The notes under the pieces: generated by a model
What the model was told of the DNA's origin: nothing
What the model saw: the letters and a program-made list of their open reading frames with translations, nothing else
Databases searched by the model: none
In this document: one piece after another, positions 22,268 through 33,149 of the stretch
How the letters are laid out: each line of letters begins with the position of its first letter
Position numbering within the stretch: position 1 is the first letter of the stretch
Assembly: GCF_963678635.1 (NCBI RefSeq)
Contig: NC_087065.1
Span: 11,741,579 to 11,805,578, forward strand
DNA length: 64,000 bases
Direction: 5' to 3'
From: Symsagittifera roscoffensis
Lineage: Eukaryota > Xenacoelomorpha > Acoela > Convolutidae
Translations under genes and position numbers: made by a program

Positions 22268-22415
22268 TGAAACCTCGTATCTTAATACATTGGGAAACCT
22301 ATAGCCTATCTTAATACATAGGGTGCTGACCGAATATTCTATAGCCTATGTTAATACATGGGGGTCAGCAACCGCCCCCCCCCCCCCCGGCTGAACTGCC
22401 CCAACATATACTACT
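22268..22415 (-). repeat. Polinton right terminal inverted repeat
   Basis: Inverted counterpart of 7796-7912, with a C run of about 16 bases (22375-22388) and three subterminal ATGTATTAA-type units. Further inward (21945-22270) a related GAAACTTACCATCTGAAAC motif recurs several times. Confidence 0.85.
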
Positions 22416-22421
22416 TACCTC
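22416..22421. other. Polinton target-site duplication, right copy
   Basis: TACCTC, identical to 7790-7795. Confidence 0.9.
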
Positions 22422-22748
22422 TATTTTCTCGGTATCATCCATGCTCACGTCCTCGTTGCCGTCATTCTTCTCTCTGGTGCCTTTCTCGTTCACCTCACAT
22501 GCTGGTTATACCAGTAGATAATCGATCGAGACCTTCCATGTTCTGTGGTACACACCAGTCTTGCGGAGATGGGACAAGAGAAATCAGGTTTTCGTAGTGC
22601 GCCGCACGCCCTGTACTCAAGCGATAGAACCGGTCCTGCTGGTGTACCTCTGTTATGATAAACGGTCCTCTTCATTTCTTCAGTAACCTTTTGGGAGAAT
22701 GATTTTCTGGAACACCCAGACGATTTGTCTCTCAGCATACGGTTTTGC
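22422..22748 (-). pseudogene. Integrase C-terminus/Pol tail of copy A, part upstream of the Polinton
   Basis: Corresponds to the B region from the post-catalytic Gypsy integrase (a WVFQK...P segment) to VNEKGTREKNDGNE. Stops occur at several places. It ends exactly at the TACCTC target duplication (22416-22421) of the Polinton. Confidence 0.6.
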
Positions 22749-23868
22749 CTAAAGTTTTTTTTCATCGTACTTCTTCCGCTGTCTCATTTGTGCCAGCGCC
22801 GTGTTCCTTCTACAGAGCTCGTTCAATTCATGTTGTGTCCTGACCGCTTCCTTCACATACGCCTGAGACGACCTCTTGGTCCCTTCGTATTCCGGATAGA
22901 AGAATGTCAAGGGCATCGCTCTCTCCCAACCAGTTAACATCAAGAAATGACTGATCCCTGTTGTTGAGTGCTGTGTGCTGTTATACGCCCCTACCACTTG
23001 CGGCAGATATTTATCCCAATCTGTCATGTATCTCGAGCAAAATACCCTGAGCATGTTCACCAGTGTTCTGTTTTGCCTCTCCAAAAATCCGTTTGTTTGA
23101 GGATGGTAGGTTGTTGAATGCGCTTGAGCAATGTGGGATCTCCTCATGAGTTCTTTTGTCAGGTCACCCACGAAGGCTTTCCCATTATCGATTGGAATGT
23201 CATCGGACAACTATATCGTGATATCCAGTGCGTTATCAAATGATCACAAGTCTCTTTCGCTGAGGCCGTCTGACATGGTACCGCTTCTGCCAGTTTCATA
23301 AAGTGGTCTATAATTACCAGTATCTGATTGTATCCCGAGTCGGTCATGCAGGTCTTCTGATGGTCTATCTGCACGACCTCGTTAAATTCCGAGCTATCCA
23401 CGGACTTAAGTGAGAATTTTTTTTTCTTGGGTCTTCCACTTGTAAACACGACAAACATGCGTTCACTCACCTTTTGCAAGCCTTTCTCAACCCTGGCCAA
23501 TCAAACCTGTGTATTATTCTTTGTTGTTCCTTGTCTGTACCCTGATGTCCCATCTGGTCGTGCGATCTGAATAACGATTCCGTCTGGTACAGCTGTAGTA
23601 GTATGTTGAGATTATGCCTGTGTAATATCTTCTCCTCATCTTTCCTTCTACAGGCTGCCACACCATCCGCTGTATGAAAGAGTAAGCCCCTTCTCTCTTT
23701 GTAGAACTGGCTCAAGATCTTGTAACTATCCTGCTTCAGGTCTCCTTTTTCCTTGTCTCCCGTCTGGATCCATTCGGAGAGGTTGCTCGTCATCTTGTCA
23801 TACTTCTGGGCTCGTATCAGATCCGACAGTCTGTATCTCGCTTTGACGTGTTCCTTCAATGCCATCAT
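22749..23868 (-). pseudogene. pol: Integrase of copy A
   Basis: Three overlapping fragments. The first holds the zinc-binding HHCC start (RSHDQMGHQGTDK). The second holds the first catalytic Asp (VQIDHQK) and a stretch corresponding to TDSGYNQ...IDHF. The third holds DNGKAFVGDL, STTYHPQTNG and the catalytic Glu in LERQNRT. It therefore has the D,D,E rve core of Gypsy integrases, broken by frameshifts at about 23490 and 23195. It would insert the cDNA into the genome. Confidence 0.82.
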
Positions 23869-24584
23869 CTGACCATTCAGTTCTCACCGGACTGATGATG
23901 CCCTCTTTTAGCTTAACGCAAGCTATCCTTCTCAAGACCTCCCTGTCATCATCCGGTTCCAGGTTCGTACTGACACTTGAACTGGACGATAGCTCCCTGA
24001 ATGGTTTTCTTGACACCGCTATTTTCTCAAGCTCTTCTCCTCCGTACGCATACTGTTGCTCTAGGTTGTATATCCCTGAGGAAGGGTCAGTTTGTAATTC
24101 TCTGTCGTGGTGCCTCATTTTCTCTTCTGCTAATATCATGCAAAGACTGTCTTTGTCATCACTAATCTTCTCTGAGTCTTCCTCCCACTCTTCCGACTCC
24201 CCGGACAAAATCTCTTCCTTACTGTCTCCTTCTGTTTTCGGTCACTCCCCGGACTATTGATCTAGTCCGGCGTGTTCGATTTCCTTTTTGAATGACACTT
24301 TCTTCTTCCGAAACGTAGTCCGTCTTAGTGGATTTGTCGTCAAGTTATTCGCCTGTCATTGAGTCCTCGCATTGAGCTGCTTCCCCTCTTTTCAATATGG
24401 TGACTTCCGGTTTGTCTTTGTCGTTGTTCCGGACTACAGGTTTATCGTCTGCTAGTTTCTCGAGTAGTCTCCTCAAATCCTCTCCTAGCGTCACCTTTCC
24501 TGTCTCCACTTCATCGAGGTTGTAGCCATTTTCTTTTAGTGTTTCCGTCACTATCTTCGATTTGAGCATCATTTCCATTGGCAT
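23798..24584 (-). pseudogene. Pol linker between RNase H and integrase, copy A
   Basis: Low-complexity acidic spacer in two broken pieces (24584-24345 and 24208-23798) corresponding to the long linker of copy B. It contains an LSGE-type motif encoded by TTTTGTCCGGGGAGT (about 24197-24210) and a second partial copy at 24244-24254 within a perfect 8-bp inverted repeat (24249-24256 and 24263-24270). No catalytic motif is visible. Confidence 0.55.
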
Positions 24585-24621
24585 CCATGGATTTCACTTG
24601 AGAATTTATTTCGCCTCATTT

Positions 24622-26600
24622 TCAGCTGGTAGCTCGGGTTGGTCCTCTATTGGTTTTACCTGACCTGTCAAGCCACCTCGCGAGTGAAAGACTGTCATAC
24701 GTCTTCTTGACCATAAATGAGAAATCATCTTTGATTTTCGGCCTGTCCGCCTCCCTTTGAACTATCCTTCTCCCAATGTAGTTGTGGTCCATTGAGTACG
24801 TTTTCAACCAACTGAGTGCTCTGTTGTCGACCCGTAACTTGAATGGTTTGCTACCCAGGTATGCCCTGCATTTTTCTTCAAAGGTGACTATCGCAAACAT
24901 TTGCGCTTTGGGTGCCCCATTTTTCATTTCTGTATCACTCAAGACTTTGCTCCGTAAGCTATCGGTCTCAAGACTGTCTTTCCGTTCCACTCCTAATCTT
25001 GATGGAGTATTCCAGAGATCGCTACCACCGATGCATCCATCACATACATTCCCTTTTCCGCGAGCATCCCTAGCACAGGTGCTTCCCATAGCTCTCCCTT
25101 TATTCTCTGAAATGACTCCTCTAACGCGTTATTCGTCGTGAATTTCTTGCCCTTTTGCCTCAAGAGTTGTTGCAATGGATATACTTTTTCCGCATAGCAC
25201 TTGATTAACTCCCTGCAGTAGTTCGCAAAACCAGGAAACTCTTTAGCTGATGCTCCGTTTTCGGTGATTTACAAGTCAGCACCGCCTCTACCGCGTCTGG
25301 GACTTGTCTAACGCCATGTTTTTCCACTATCGTGGCCAGGTATTTGATCGAATCCTTGAGAATCTCACACTTCGATGGCTTGCATTTTAGTCCTGCTCTT
25401 TTCATGCAAGCGAACATCTTGTCTAGTCAATCGATGTGATCCTCTAGAGTAGGTGTCGCTATCACCACGTCATCCACGTAACACATTACCAAATTGCCAT
25501 ATTTCTTCGTTACACTGGTCATTGCATGTGCCATCAATCGTTGAAACGTGGCTGTAGCAGTGCAAAGGCCAAAAGGCATCGTCTTCCATTGAAACAGCCC
25601 CAGCTTGCAAGCAAATCCTGTCTTGTCCCTGTCCTTGTCCTGTTTCCTCAGTGGTACCTGCCAAAAAGCTGACCCTAAATCAAGAATTGTAATAAATTTT
25701 GGCATCTCCTAGTTTCGAGAGGCTCTCATCAATCCTAGGTATGGGATAGGCATCCTTCACCGTGACGGAGATCAGATACCGAAAGTCACAGCAAAACCTA
25801 ATTTGGTCGGCTTTCTTCTTCGCCATCACTACTCCACACGCGCACGGTCATTTGTATGGTTCTATCATATCATACTCTACTAGGGTCTCTATCTCTTTTC
25901 TGCATTCATTCGATTTGTTAGAGGTCATACGCCTCGCCCCCTCCCTATGTGGTACCGCCGACTACTCAAGCTCTATTTCATGTTCAACAAAATTACAGCA
26001 TTCAATGTCTGCTTTATGTTTCGAAAAAACGTCCTGATTCCGATCTGATTGTTCTGATTCTATAGATGGATCGTTCTAGACTCTGAGTCTACTAATGTAA
26101 CTAAATCGACGATATCGATTGTATAGTTACTATAATGTGTCCCCTATTTTACAACTTTGAAACGCCAACCTCTATCTTATTCAGCCCCCTTCTAACCTCA
26201 ACCCGATCTAGCCCCTCAAGTGTTCTGTTTCTGGTAATACCGGTTTATCTATCTCTAATTCCTCTAGTGTGGATCTTTCCGGAAAATTCGAACAGCTCGA
26301 AAACCCATCGTCTGTCTCTGACTTAAGAGACTTCACAAGACTTGGTGAATATTTTGTTTTCTTCAATCTTCTCATGATACAAATCTTATCCTTATGATTT
26401 GGGCAATCAAGAACTTCATTTTTTTCACATTATCAGTCATTTCATATCTAGTTTTCACAGGTAGTGCGTATCCCAGCTTCCTTCCCCTCCGGATTGTGAT
26501 TGGTATAACAAGATTAGTCAACAAAGACACTGACGCAGAGGCCACTCTTGGTTATCGAGAAGGATCTTCCTTAATTAGCAGCACTTTGACTATTCGGATT
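24622..26600 (-). pseudogene. pol: Reverse transcriptase and RNase H of copy A
   Basis: RT palm motifs are clear: LDLGSAFWQVPLRK, MPFGLCTATATFQRLM and YVDD (about 25475) within 25705-25427. The thumb/connection follows (25417-25205), then an RNase H segment with DASVVAISGILHQ and VLSDTEMKNGAPKAQMFA (25175-24622). The N-terminal fingers are decayed and carry an inserted 170-bp repeat (26047-26216). A block of about 40 codons present in B between RNase H and the linker is missing. Ty3/Gypsy assignment rests on the RT-RNase H-integrase order and motif spelling. Confidence 0.85.
26047..26216. repeat. 170-bp interspersed repeat, copy 1 (inside RT of copy A)
   Basis: Shares about 170 bp with 31479-31650, from TGTTCTGATTCTATAGATGG to CTAGCCCC. 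Compared with copy B it replaces or interrupts the start of RT, so it is an insertion. Its core AAATCGACGATATCGATT is nearly palindromic. Class unknown: too short for coding, no clear TIR or target duplication. Confidence 0.7.
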
Positions 26601-26605
26601 CAGTA

Positions 26606-27160
26606 CTACGCATACTTTTTTTTGTCACTTAGTTCATTATAGTTTTTCATCCGTAAACTTACTATTGCCGCCTCATTCGCTTTCAGCCTTACCCTCCTAC
26701 TCAGGAAAACTGGGCCCTCATTTTCATTCGCCATTATCAATGTTATCGGTTTAATTACGTACTTCCTTTCCGGATTCCGGATCCTGAACATCGCATTGTT
26801 GAGATCAAATCTTACATCGAAATTCCTGATGAAATCTCTGCCTAAAACGAATTGGTCAGACTCACCTAGATTCTCCACCACCAGAAAGCTCATCCACTAA
26901 TTGCGTTCCCCCAGATTGGGTGCTATTATTGGAGTCCTGCCTAGAACCCGCAGCGCCCCTTTGTTTGCCGCTGAAAGCCGTTTTCTTGAGTCTATCTAGT
27001 CATCTTTGTCAAACCTGATTTTTTCCATGTTTCAATTGGTATGACATTCAAGACGGCTCCTGTGTCCAATAACCCACGCAGTTGAGTATTTTTCCCGCTT
27101 ATGTCCAGTACGTGTGCAGATACGTCTGCCTCTGTCCCCATATGCATTGCATCTTCTTCT
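26606..27160 (-). pseudogene. pol: Retropepsin-like aspartic protease of copy A
   Basis: Sense translation contains LLDTGAVLNVIP around 27065. This is the D-T-G catalytic triplet of retroviral-type proteases, followed about 80 codons later by FVLGRDFIRNFDV, which fits the C-terminal Psi-loop of the fold. It normally cleaves the Gag-Pol polyprotein as a dimer. A TAA after the Gag part and stops at about 27000 and 26900 break the frame. Copy B lacks this whole domain, which makes copy A the only view of it here. Confidence 0.7.
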
Positions 27161-29932
27161 TACATAGAGCAGTGTTCAATCAACCTCACTTTTAGTTTCT
27201 CTCTACCAGTGTAGATTTGCCCGGCTAGATCTTCATCACACGTTAACATCGTTTTTGTGTAGATATTTATTCCATCTATATTCAATATGACCTCATGTGG
27301 ACCATAGGCTTCCGTGTATCTGTTGTCTAAGCAAACTGTTTTACTACCATCTCTCGTTAGTAATGCCCTTAAAGCTCTAGAAGGTGTTTGCGGGCTTATT
27401 GCCTTCAAGTAATCCGCGTACACATCTATGTGCAGTATTGTCTGATCACTCGGTTCACTCAAGTTTCTTGTCACTTCGTGGCCGCCCACTGTGATTATTG
27501 ACATGATTCTTGCCCCAATTTTTGTGATGCCAAATGGTTTTCCAGTCACCATTTTCAAGGTGTTGCAATTGCCCCTAATCATTGAGGTCTCTCCAGTCTC
27601 TGGTTTTGGTCTTGTCATACAGAGTGTTTCATTCAATCTCTGTTTTTCCTTTTCCTGTTTCAGCCCTTGCTCGATTTCTTTGGTCGCCAAGTCTTGCTTC
27701 ACTTTGTTGATCGCCTCTGCAGCTGCTTTCTCGTAATTTATCTCCAGCGAATTCCTCGTCTCGGCCCTCGTGGCCTCTTTGAATTGTGTCGCGGCCTTCA
27801 CTGTCTTTGTTGATAATTCACTACTCGCTGCCTCTTTGTTGTTCAAGTCATTTTCGGCTTGTCTGTTTCTGGTGTTTTGCACCGCAGCCAGTGCCAGCTT
27901 GTGTTTCAAATGATTCTGATTCTTCACCGCCTCCCAAAACAAAGGACAGTTCATCCTGAAATGGCCTTCTTTCTTACAGAAAAAACATCTCGCACCTATC
28001 TTGATAATCAAGCCGCTGTAAAACTCATGTTCTTCCGTTTGACTCATATCCTCTTCCTCTGATGCGTATCCCAAGCTTTTCAAGCCTTGCTTGTTTGTCG
28101 TGCAATCCGCCACATGATGATCCGCTGATCCACAATTTGCGCATGACTTACGTTTGTCCATGTCGTCTCTAGGCTTGTACCATGACGACCTTTGTAGTTG
28201 GTTCTCCCCTTGCATGTTCCTGCTTTCTTAGAACGAGTACTTTTTGGTTTCATCAACAAGTACTCTCTTGACTTCTGTCTCATCTCTTCTGGTTTTGGTG
28301 CATTATCCTTTGATAGTGTACAGTGCGTTGCCAACATCGTTCTCAAGTCGTCACTTCTCACCCCGTCAATAATCTTTGAAGCAATACTGAAGTTTCTTCT
28401 GTTCGTCGATTCTTCCGGTTCGCTTCTTCTCCTCTAGTTTTCAAGATCATCCAGAAATCGATCGATTGGCTCGTCTTATCTTTGTCTTCTTTTTTCAAAT
28501 CTCATCATCGCTTGATGACCCTTCATCCATCATCCGAATCGATTCAACAGTATCTCGAAGATTTTGTCCGCTGTATCACGCTCCTCCTCTTTCTTTGCTA
28601 CCACGCGTTTTAGTGATGTGCCCTCTAGATTGCTTAGTATTGCTGTGCAGGCCTGCCTTTTGTCATTCAGGTTGTCCTGCTCTAGATGTAGTCTCATGAC
28701 TTCTACCCAGGTGTCAATGCAGCCATCCGAGTCGTCTTGAATTTCGTTTGGTTTCTTGAAGGTCTTTCTAGATTTACTACTTCCTCTGTCACTAGAATCT
28801 GTATTCCTTTTTGCAAATGCTTCAAGTGTTCTGTTCGTCATTTCCCGGTACTCGCCCACGTCATGGCGTCAGGTGTCAGGTGTTACATTTTTGTGTTTAC
28901 TCGAGCCCCCCGGTGCATTCGTCGAGTTTGAGGTTCCAACCCTCATAGTAGTCTTAAACCGTACTGCCCCTATGCGGGTTGCAATCCAGGGTAACGGTGT
29001 AGACTCCCGTTTCTTCCGTTGCGGTTCTACAAAGTAGACTCCAGTTCCCTGTGGTTTGTCTATCACTAATTTATCTTCTGCTATAGAAATTCTCAAGAGT
29101 GCAGCCAAACTGGACTGTATGGCACAAGAACTTTCAGCTTGATCCTTGCTCATTGTATCCATTCTGGTCTCTAGATTCAACAACTTCTCATTCACGGAGT
29201 CGTACCAATTCTTCACTTCTTCCATATCCTTCTTGCTATGTTTCTCTCGCTCTATGTCTGTAGTCTCTACCTTGTCCGATATCTGCTGCAGCTTTTCTTC
29301 GGCGGCCCTTGCTAAGACATAGTAGTTATCCAGGTTCTCGTATTTTTTGTGTCTTATTTCCTTTTACAGCTATTGGCGGTCCTCCTCATTGCACTTCAAC
29401 TTTTTGTCTAATTCATTTCACTTTGTCATTAAGTCTCCCAGCTCTACTGAAGTTGTTTTCGTTCCATCAGCTCGTTTACTTTGGATAGCTGTAGCTGTTG
29501 CCTCTTGCGTGGCTTCTTTTTATCCTTCCTGGTTACCGTCGCTATCGTGGAAACTGTCCCAAAGGTTTTGCTTTCCTCGGTCACTGCCGTTATCTGCCCC
29601 TTCTCTTTTGGGTTCATTCCGACCATCGCAGCAATCCTCTCGGTGAATGACGTTCTCTTCGTTTGTGAGTCGTCCTTTATCGTCTCCGGTGTGTCGGTCG
29701 CATCGTCTCCATTGCCTATTGGTGAAAACTCTATGGTGTTCTTTTCCTGTTCTTCTGTATTTGGCATCGGTGTTGACTCCGTCGTCCTCCGTTCCATTCC
29801 ATCTATACTTTGATCTGGTTTTTCTAGTTCAGTCTCTTTTGCTGGCATGCTTTGTTCTTCCATTGATTTTTCTTTCGCCTTCTGTTCCTTGTTGCTTCTT
29901 GTGCTGACCATATTCACTGAACTATTCCTCAT
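27160..29932 (-). pseudogene. gag: Gag polyprotein of copy A
   Basis: Recognised by two CX2CX4HX4C zinc knuckles near its end (CANCGSADHHVADC around 28120, CFFCKKEGHFRMNC around 27968) and by a capsid-like helical region (28859-28530) matching copy B (DGCIDTW, NLEGT, EILLNRFG). The N-terminal part (29932-29444) is hydrophilic and charged and carries an MVxTRSxK motif shared with B. A coiled-coil-like segment follows. After the knuckles a Glu/Lys-rich helix and a shared NLSEPS...DxYADYL block lead to the protease. At least three frameshifts or stops break it (about 29440, 28865, 28500). Gag would form the particle and bind RNA through the knuckles. Confidence 0.8.
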
Positions 29933-30182
29933 TACTCTTGGATTTTTTGGTGTTGTTCTCTTTTGCGTTGAGGTCTGGTTTTGCTTAAGTCCTGTTCCCT
30001 TTCTCTCAGTTATCGATATCCTATTTATTTTCTTGATTTTTATATACAGTTTTCTTTATCTACAATTTCAAAATTTACAAGTCCCTACAGTAAATTCTGA
30101 TTGAAATATAAGAAAATTCCCCAATGTATTAAAAATGAAAACCAGTCGAATTAGTCTTAATCAGTTTTGAGTCTCGTTGTTC

Positions 30183-30900
30183 AGGCTTTAGGACCCTTCG
30201 TTCTAGTTTTGGGATGATTTATTACTGTCCCAGGAGTTCTTGGTACTCTCCTAGGACCCTTCGCTCAAGTGTTGAGACACTTTGATGGGGCCTTGGTACA
30301 CTTTGGTACTGTCATAGTACACTTCTGTACCCTACTAGGGCCCTTCGCTCAAGTGTCGGGACACTTCGTTACTGTCCCAGGACTTTTCTGAACTCTCCTA
30401 GGACCCTTGGCTCAAGGGTTGGTATACTTCGTTGTTGTCCCATGGACTTTTCTGAACTCTCCTAGGACCAATCGCTGAAGTGTTGGTACAATTCGGTGCG
30501 GTCCCAGGACTTTTCTGAACTCTCCTAGGACCCTTGGCTCAAGGGTTGGTATACTTCGTTGTTGTCCCATGGACTTTTCTGAACTCTCCTAGGACCAATC
30601 GCTGAAGTGTTGGTACAATTCGTTACTCTCCCAGGACTTTTCTGAACTCCCTATGCCCTTCGCTCAGGTGTTGGTACACTTCGTTGCTGCCCCAGGACTT
30701 TTCTGAACTCTCCTAGGTCCCTTCGCTCAAGTGTTGGTACACTTCGTTGCTGTCTCAGGACTTTTCCGAACTCTCCTAGGATCCTTCGCTCAAAAGTTGC
30801 TACACTTCGTTGCTGTCCCAGGACTTTTGTGAACTCTCATAGGACCCTTCCTTGAAGTGTTCGGACACTTAGATCACTATCCCAAGACTGGGGGATAGAT
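30183..30900 (-). repeat. 62-bp tandem repeat array in leader of copy A
   Basis: About eleven units of 62-63 bp with the core AGGACCCTTCGCTCAAGTGT and ending CTTTTCTGAACTCTCCT. A 127-bp double unit is itself duplicated (30400-30526 and 30527-30653). Most units contain the hairpin AAGTGT-TGGT-ACACTT; two keep the stem but change the loop. It lies in the long untranslated leader (29933-32086), which otherwise shows no gene. Confidence 0.85.
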
Positions 30901-31478
30901 CACTATCCCGAGACTCTTGTACTTCTTCTCACCTTGAAGCTCAAGTGTTTCTTCGCCTGATTGAAGAACTTCCCGTACCTTATGTCGAGTAATTGGATAC
31001 CTTATCCACTATTCCCGTTCCACCTCTGGAGCTCTAGTATAAAAGAAAATCCCCAAAACCCAATTCTGTTCACCAAAACTTTCTTTACTAAGTCCCCTAA
31101 AATTGCCTTCCCTGTTTCAATCCGATGCATGTCGAAACGCGACTAAATTTTTAGTCTATAGCTCTTGCCAATTCGTTAAAAGTCTCTAAACTCTGGATCA
31201 AATATGTAAAAATTTTGAAAATTCCAATAAAATTGAAAAAAATTACAAAAACCAGAAAGGTAAGTATACCGAAAAGTTATGGGCGAACTATGCCGTCTTT
31301 CGTAAAAAATGTCTGGTACCTCACTGCCACGCGTTTTTCCTTACCCCTACTAGCGGTCTTATAGGGTATTCTCCTTTTGGTTTCCAATAGCTGTCTAATT
31401 CCGATCCCCCCACCCGATCCGACCAGGTTACCTACCTTAATTTGATGTTAAGTTTAGAATTCCTCGCGTTGTAACTCT

Positions 31479-31650
31479 TGTTCTGATTCTATAGATTGAT
31501 CGTTCTAGACTCTGGGTCTACTAATGTAAGTAAATCGACGATATCGATTGTATAGTTACTATAATGTGTCCCCCATTTTTACATTATTGAACCGCCAACC
31601 TCTATTTTTTTCAGCCTCCTTCTAAACTCCCCCCTATCTAGCCCCACTTA
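31479..31650. repeat. 170-bp interspersed repeat, copy 2 (in leader of copy A)
   Basis: Same orientation as 26047-26216, with scattered substitutions. It ends TATCTAGCCCC. Confidence 0.7.
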
Positions 31651-32086
31651 AGCCGAAAATTACCCTTAAGAGTAATGGGTGCAAAAATTCTCGAGAGAAA
31701 GTCCGTAGAACGTGTTTCCAAGCACTGCTCAAGTAAAAACGTTTCCTCAAAACAGTGGTTATCCGCTTATCCAATTTTACACTCATTTCCTATAATGTGA
31801 AGTGGATTTTAACGATACCCATTTGACCAAACAGAACACCTAGGTGTACCCTTCTCTGTTTGCTCTGATTCGCTGCTGAATGTCTGCTTGGCGTGTCCTC
31901 TGTCTCTCAGGTCCCTTTCGTGAGAACCACTTTCCCACTTGGCTGGTCACCTGTTCCAGTCAAGTCTCCCAGTTGTCCTCTGAAGTTGCAAGCTATCTGA
32001 AAACCTTACAACGCCCCACACTTGGGCACCTATACAACGTTGCTGATTTGATCGAGCTGATTTGTTGGAAAACAGTATGGGTATAC

Positions 32087-32311
32087 TGTTGAAATACTCG
32101 TCTGTGATTGGTCGATTTTTAGATATGGCTGTTTAGAACTAAAAGACTAAACGAAGCTATAATTGCTTTATTCGAGAAAGGAATGAAATAATATTGCGGT
32201 GAAAAATTTGCGGTTTAACAAAGATTGTTGATTTTGATTTAAAACAATTTCATGGAAAATAAATTGTAAGAAATTTTTTTGTTTTAAACATCGAGACGTA
32301 CTATTAAAAGA
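32087..32311 (+). repeat. Copia 5' LTR
   Basis: Starts TGTTGAAATACTCGTCTGTG. GGTTACGGGC follows its end at the primer-binding position. Confidence 0.85.
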
Positions 32312-32351
32312 GGTTACGGGCGATTGAAGCTTCCAAGCTTCAATAATCTTG

Positions 32352-33149
32352 ATGGATTCCGAACAAAAGGAATTGCTCATTTTCAATGGAAAACCCGAAA
32401 ACTTTCTTGTATGATTCTTAGCTTCTATTGAAGATAAAAACCTAAAAATAGAATCTGAAAAATTTTGCGAAGCCAACAGAGATGCTGTTCAGAGGAAGTT
32501 GTATCAGGAAATCATTATGCACCTCAATGATGCTAATTTGCAGATGATCATTGCTCAGAATAACAGAAATGGATTCAAAATAGGGTAATACTTGCAAACA
32601 ACATTCGGGCAGATTCGAGCAAGCCAAATCATTGGGCTTTGGCAAGAGTTTCTGGAACTCAAGAAGAACGGGGAATCGATGATAGAATTTCTAAACAAAG
32701 TGGACAACATTGTATTCAAACTACAATCTGAAGATGAAAAGATCAGCAACAACATGAAAATATCCATAGTTCTTAAAGCATTGCCACAAAAAAAAAACGA
32801 CTCATTCAAAGCTGCAATACAGTTCCAGCAGATATCGTATCTACAATTGAAAGAGCGACTGATTGAACGATCACTTGGAGGGAGCTCAAACAAACAAGAT
32901 ACGAGTTCTACGTCCATTGTGGCTCCAGTAATTCATAGAACTGGCCGAGGACGATACAAGGGAGGAACTGGACAAGGAAACAAGAAAACCTTGTACTGTA
33001 CAAAGTGTGGACGTAACAATCACACTGCTGACAGGTGCTACGCAAAACAGCATGAAAACAAGCAAAATTCGAGCAATCGTCAAGACGGTTTCTCTGGGTT
33101 TGCACTTACTGCAACTTCAAATGGGTCAATGGATAATGTGATAGACTGA
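32352..33149 (+). pseudogene. gag: Copia Gag
   Basis: ATG of MDSEQKELLIFNGKPENF. Stops at about 32410 (TGA) and 32585 (TAA), then a long open part (32592-33149) with FLELKKNGESMIEFLNKVD typical of Copia Gag (UBN2-like). One zinc knuckle CTKCGRNNHTADRC (about 33000) has correct CX2CX4HX4C spacing. It ends at a TGA sitting in the protease active site. Confidence 0.85.

Larger units (their letters stand above)
7796..22415 (+). mobile_element. Polinton/Maverick DNA transposon (inactive)
   Basis: Ends AGTAATATATG...CATATACTACT form inverted termini starting 5'-AG. A perfect 6-bp target duplication TACCTC flanks it (7790-7795 and 22416-22421), the hallmark length for Polintons. Inside are protein-primed PolB (minus strand), and on the plus strand a packaging ATPase, retroviral-type integrase, two capsid proteins, a core protein and an adenain-like protease. 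It is AT-rich compared with the surrounding Gypsy DNA. At 14.6 kb it is slightly short, since the PolB C-terminus is missing. Every core gene except the small ones has stops or frameshifts. Confidence 0.93.

Noticed and set aside
30183-30900. Regular repeats resembling a CRISPR array
   Set aside because: The units are contiguous with no unique spacers, and the context is a eukaryotic retrotransposon leader.
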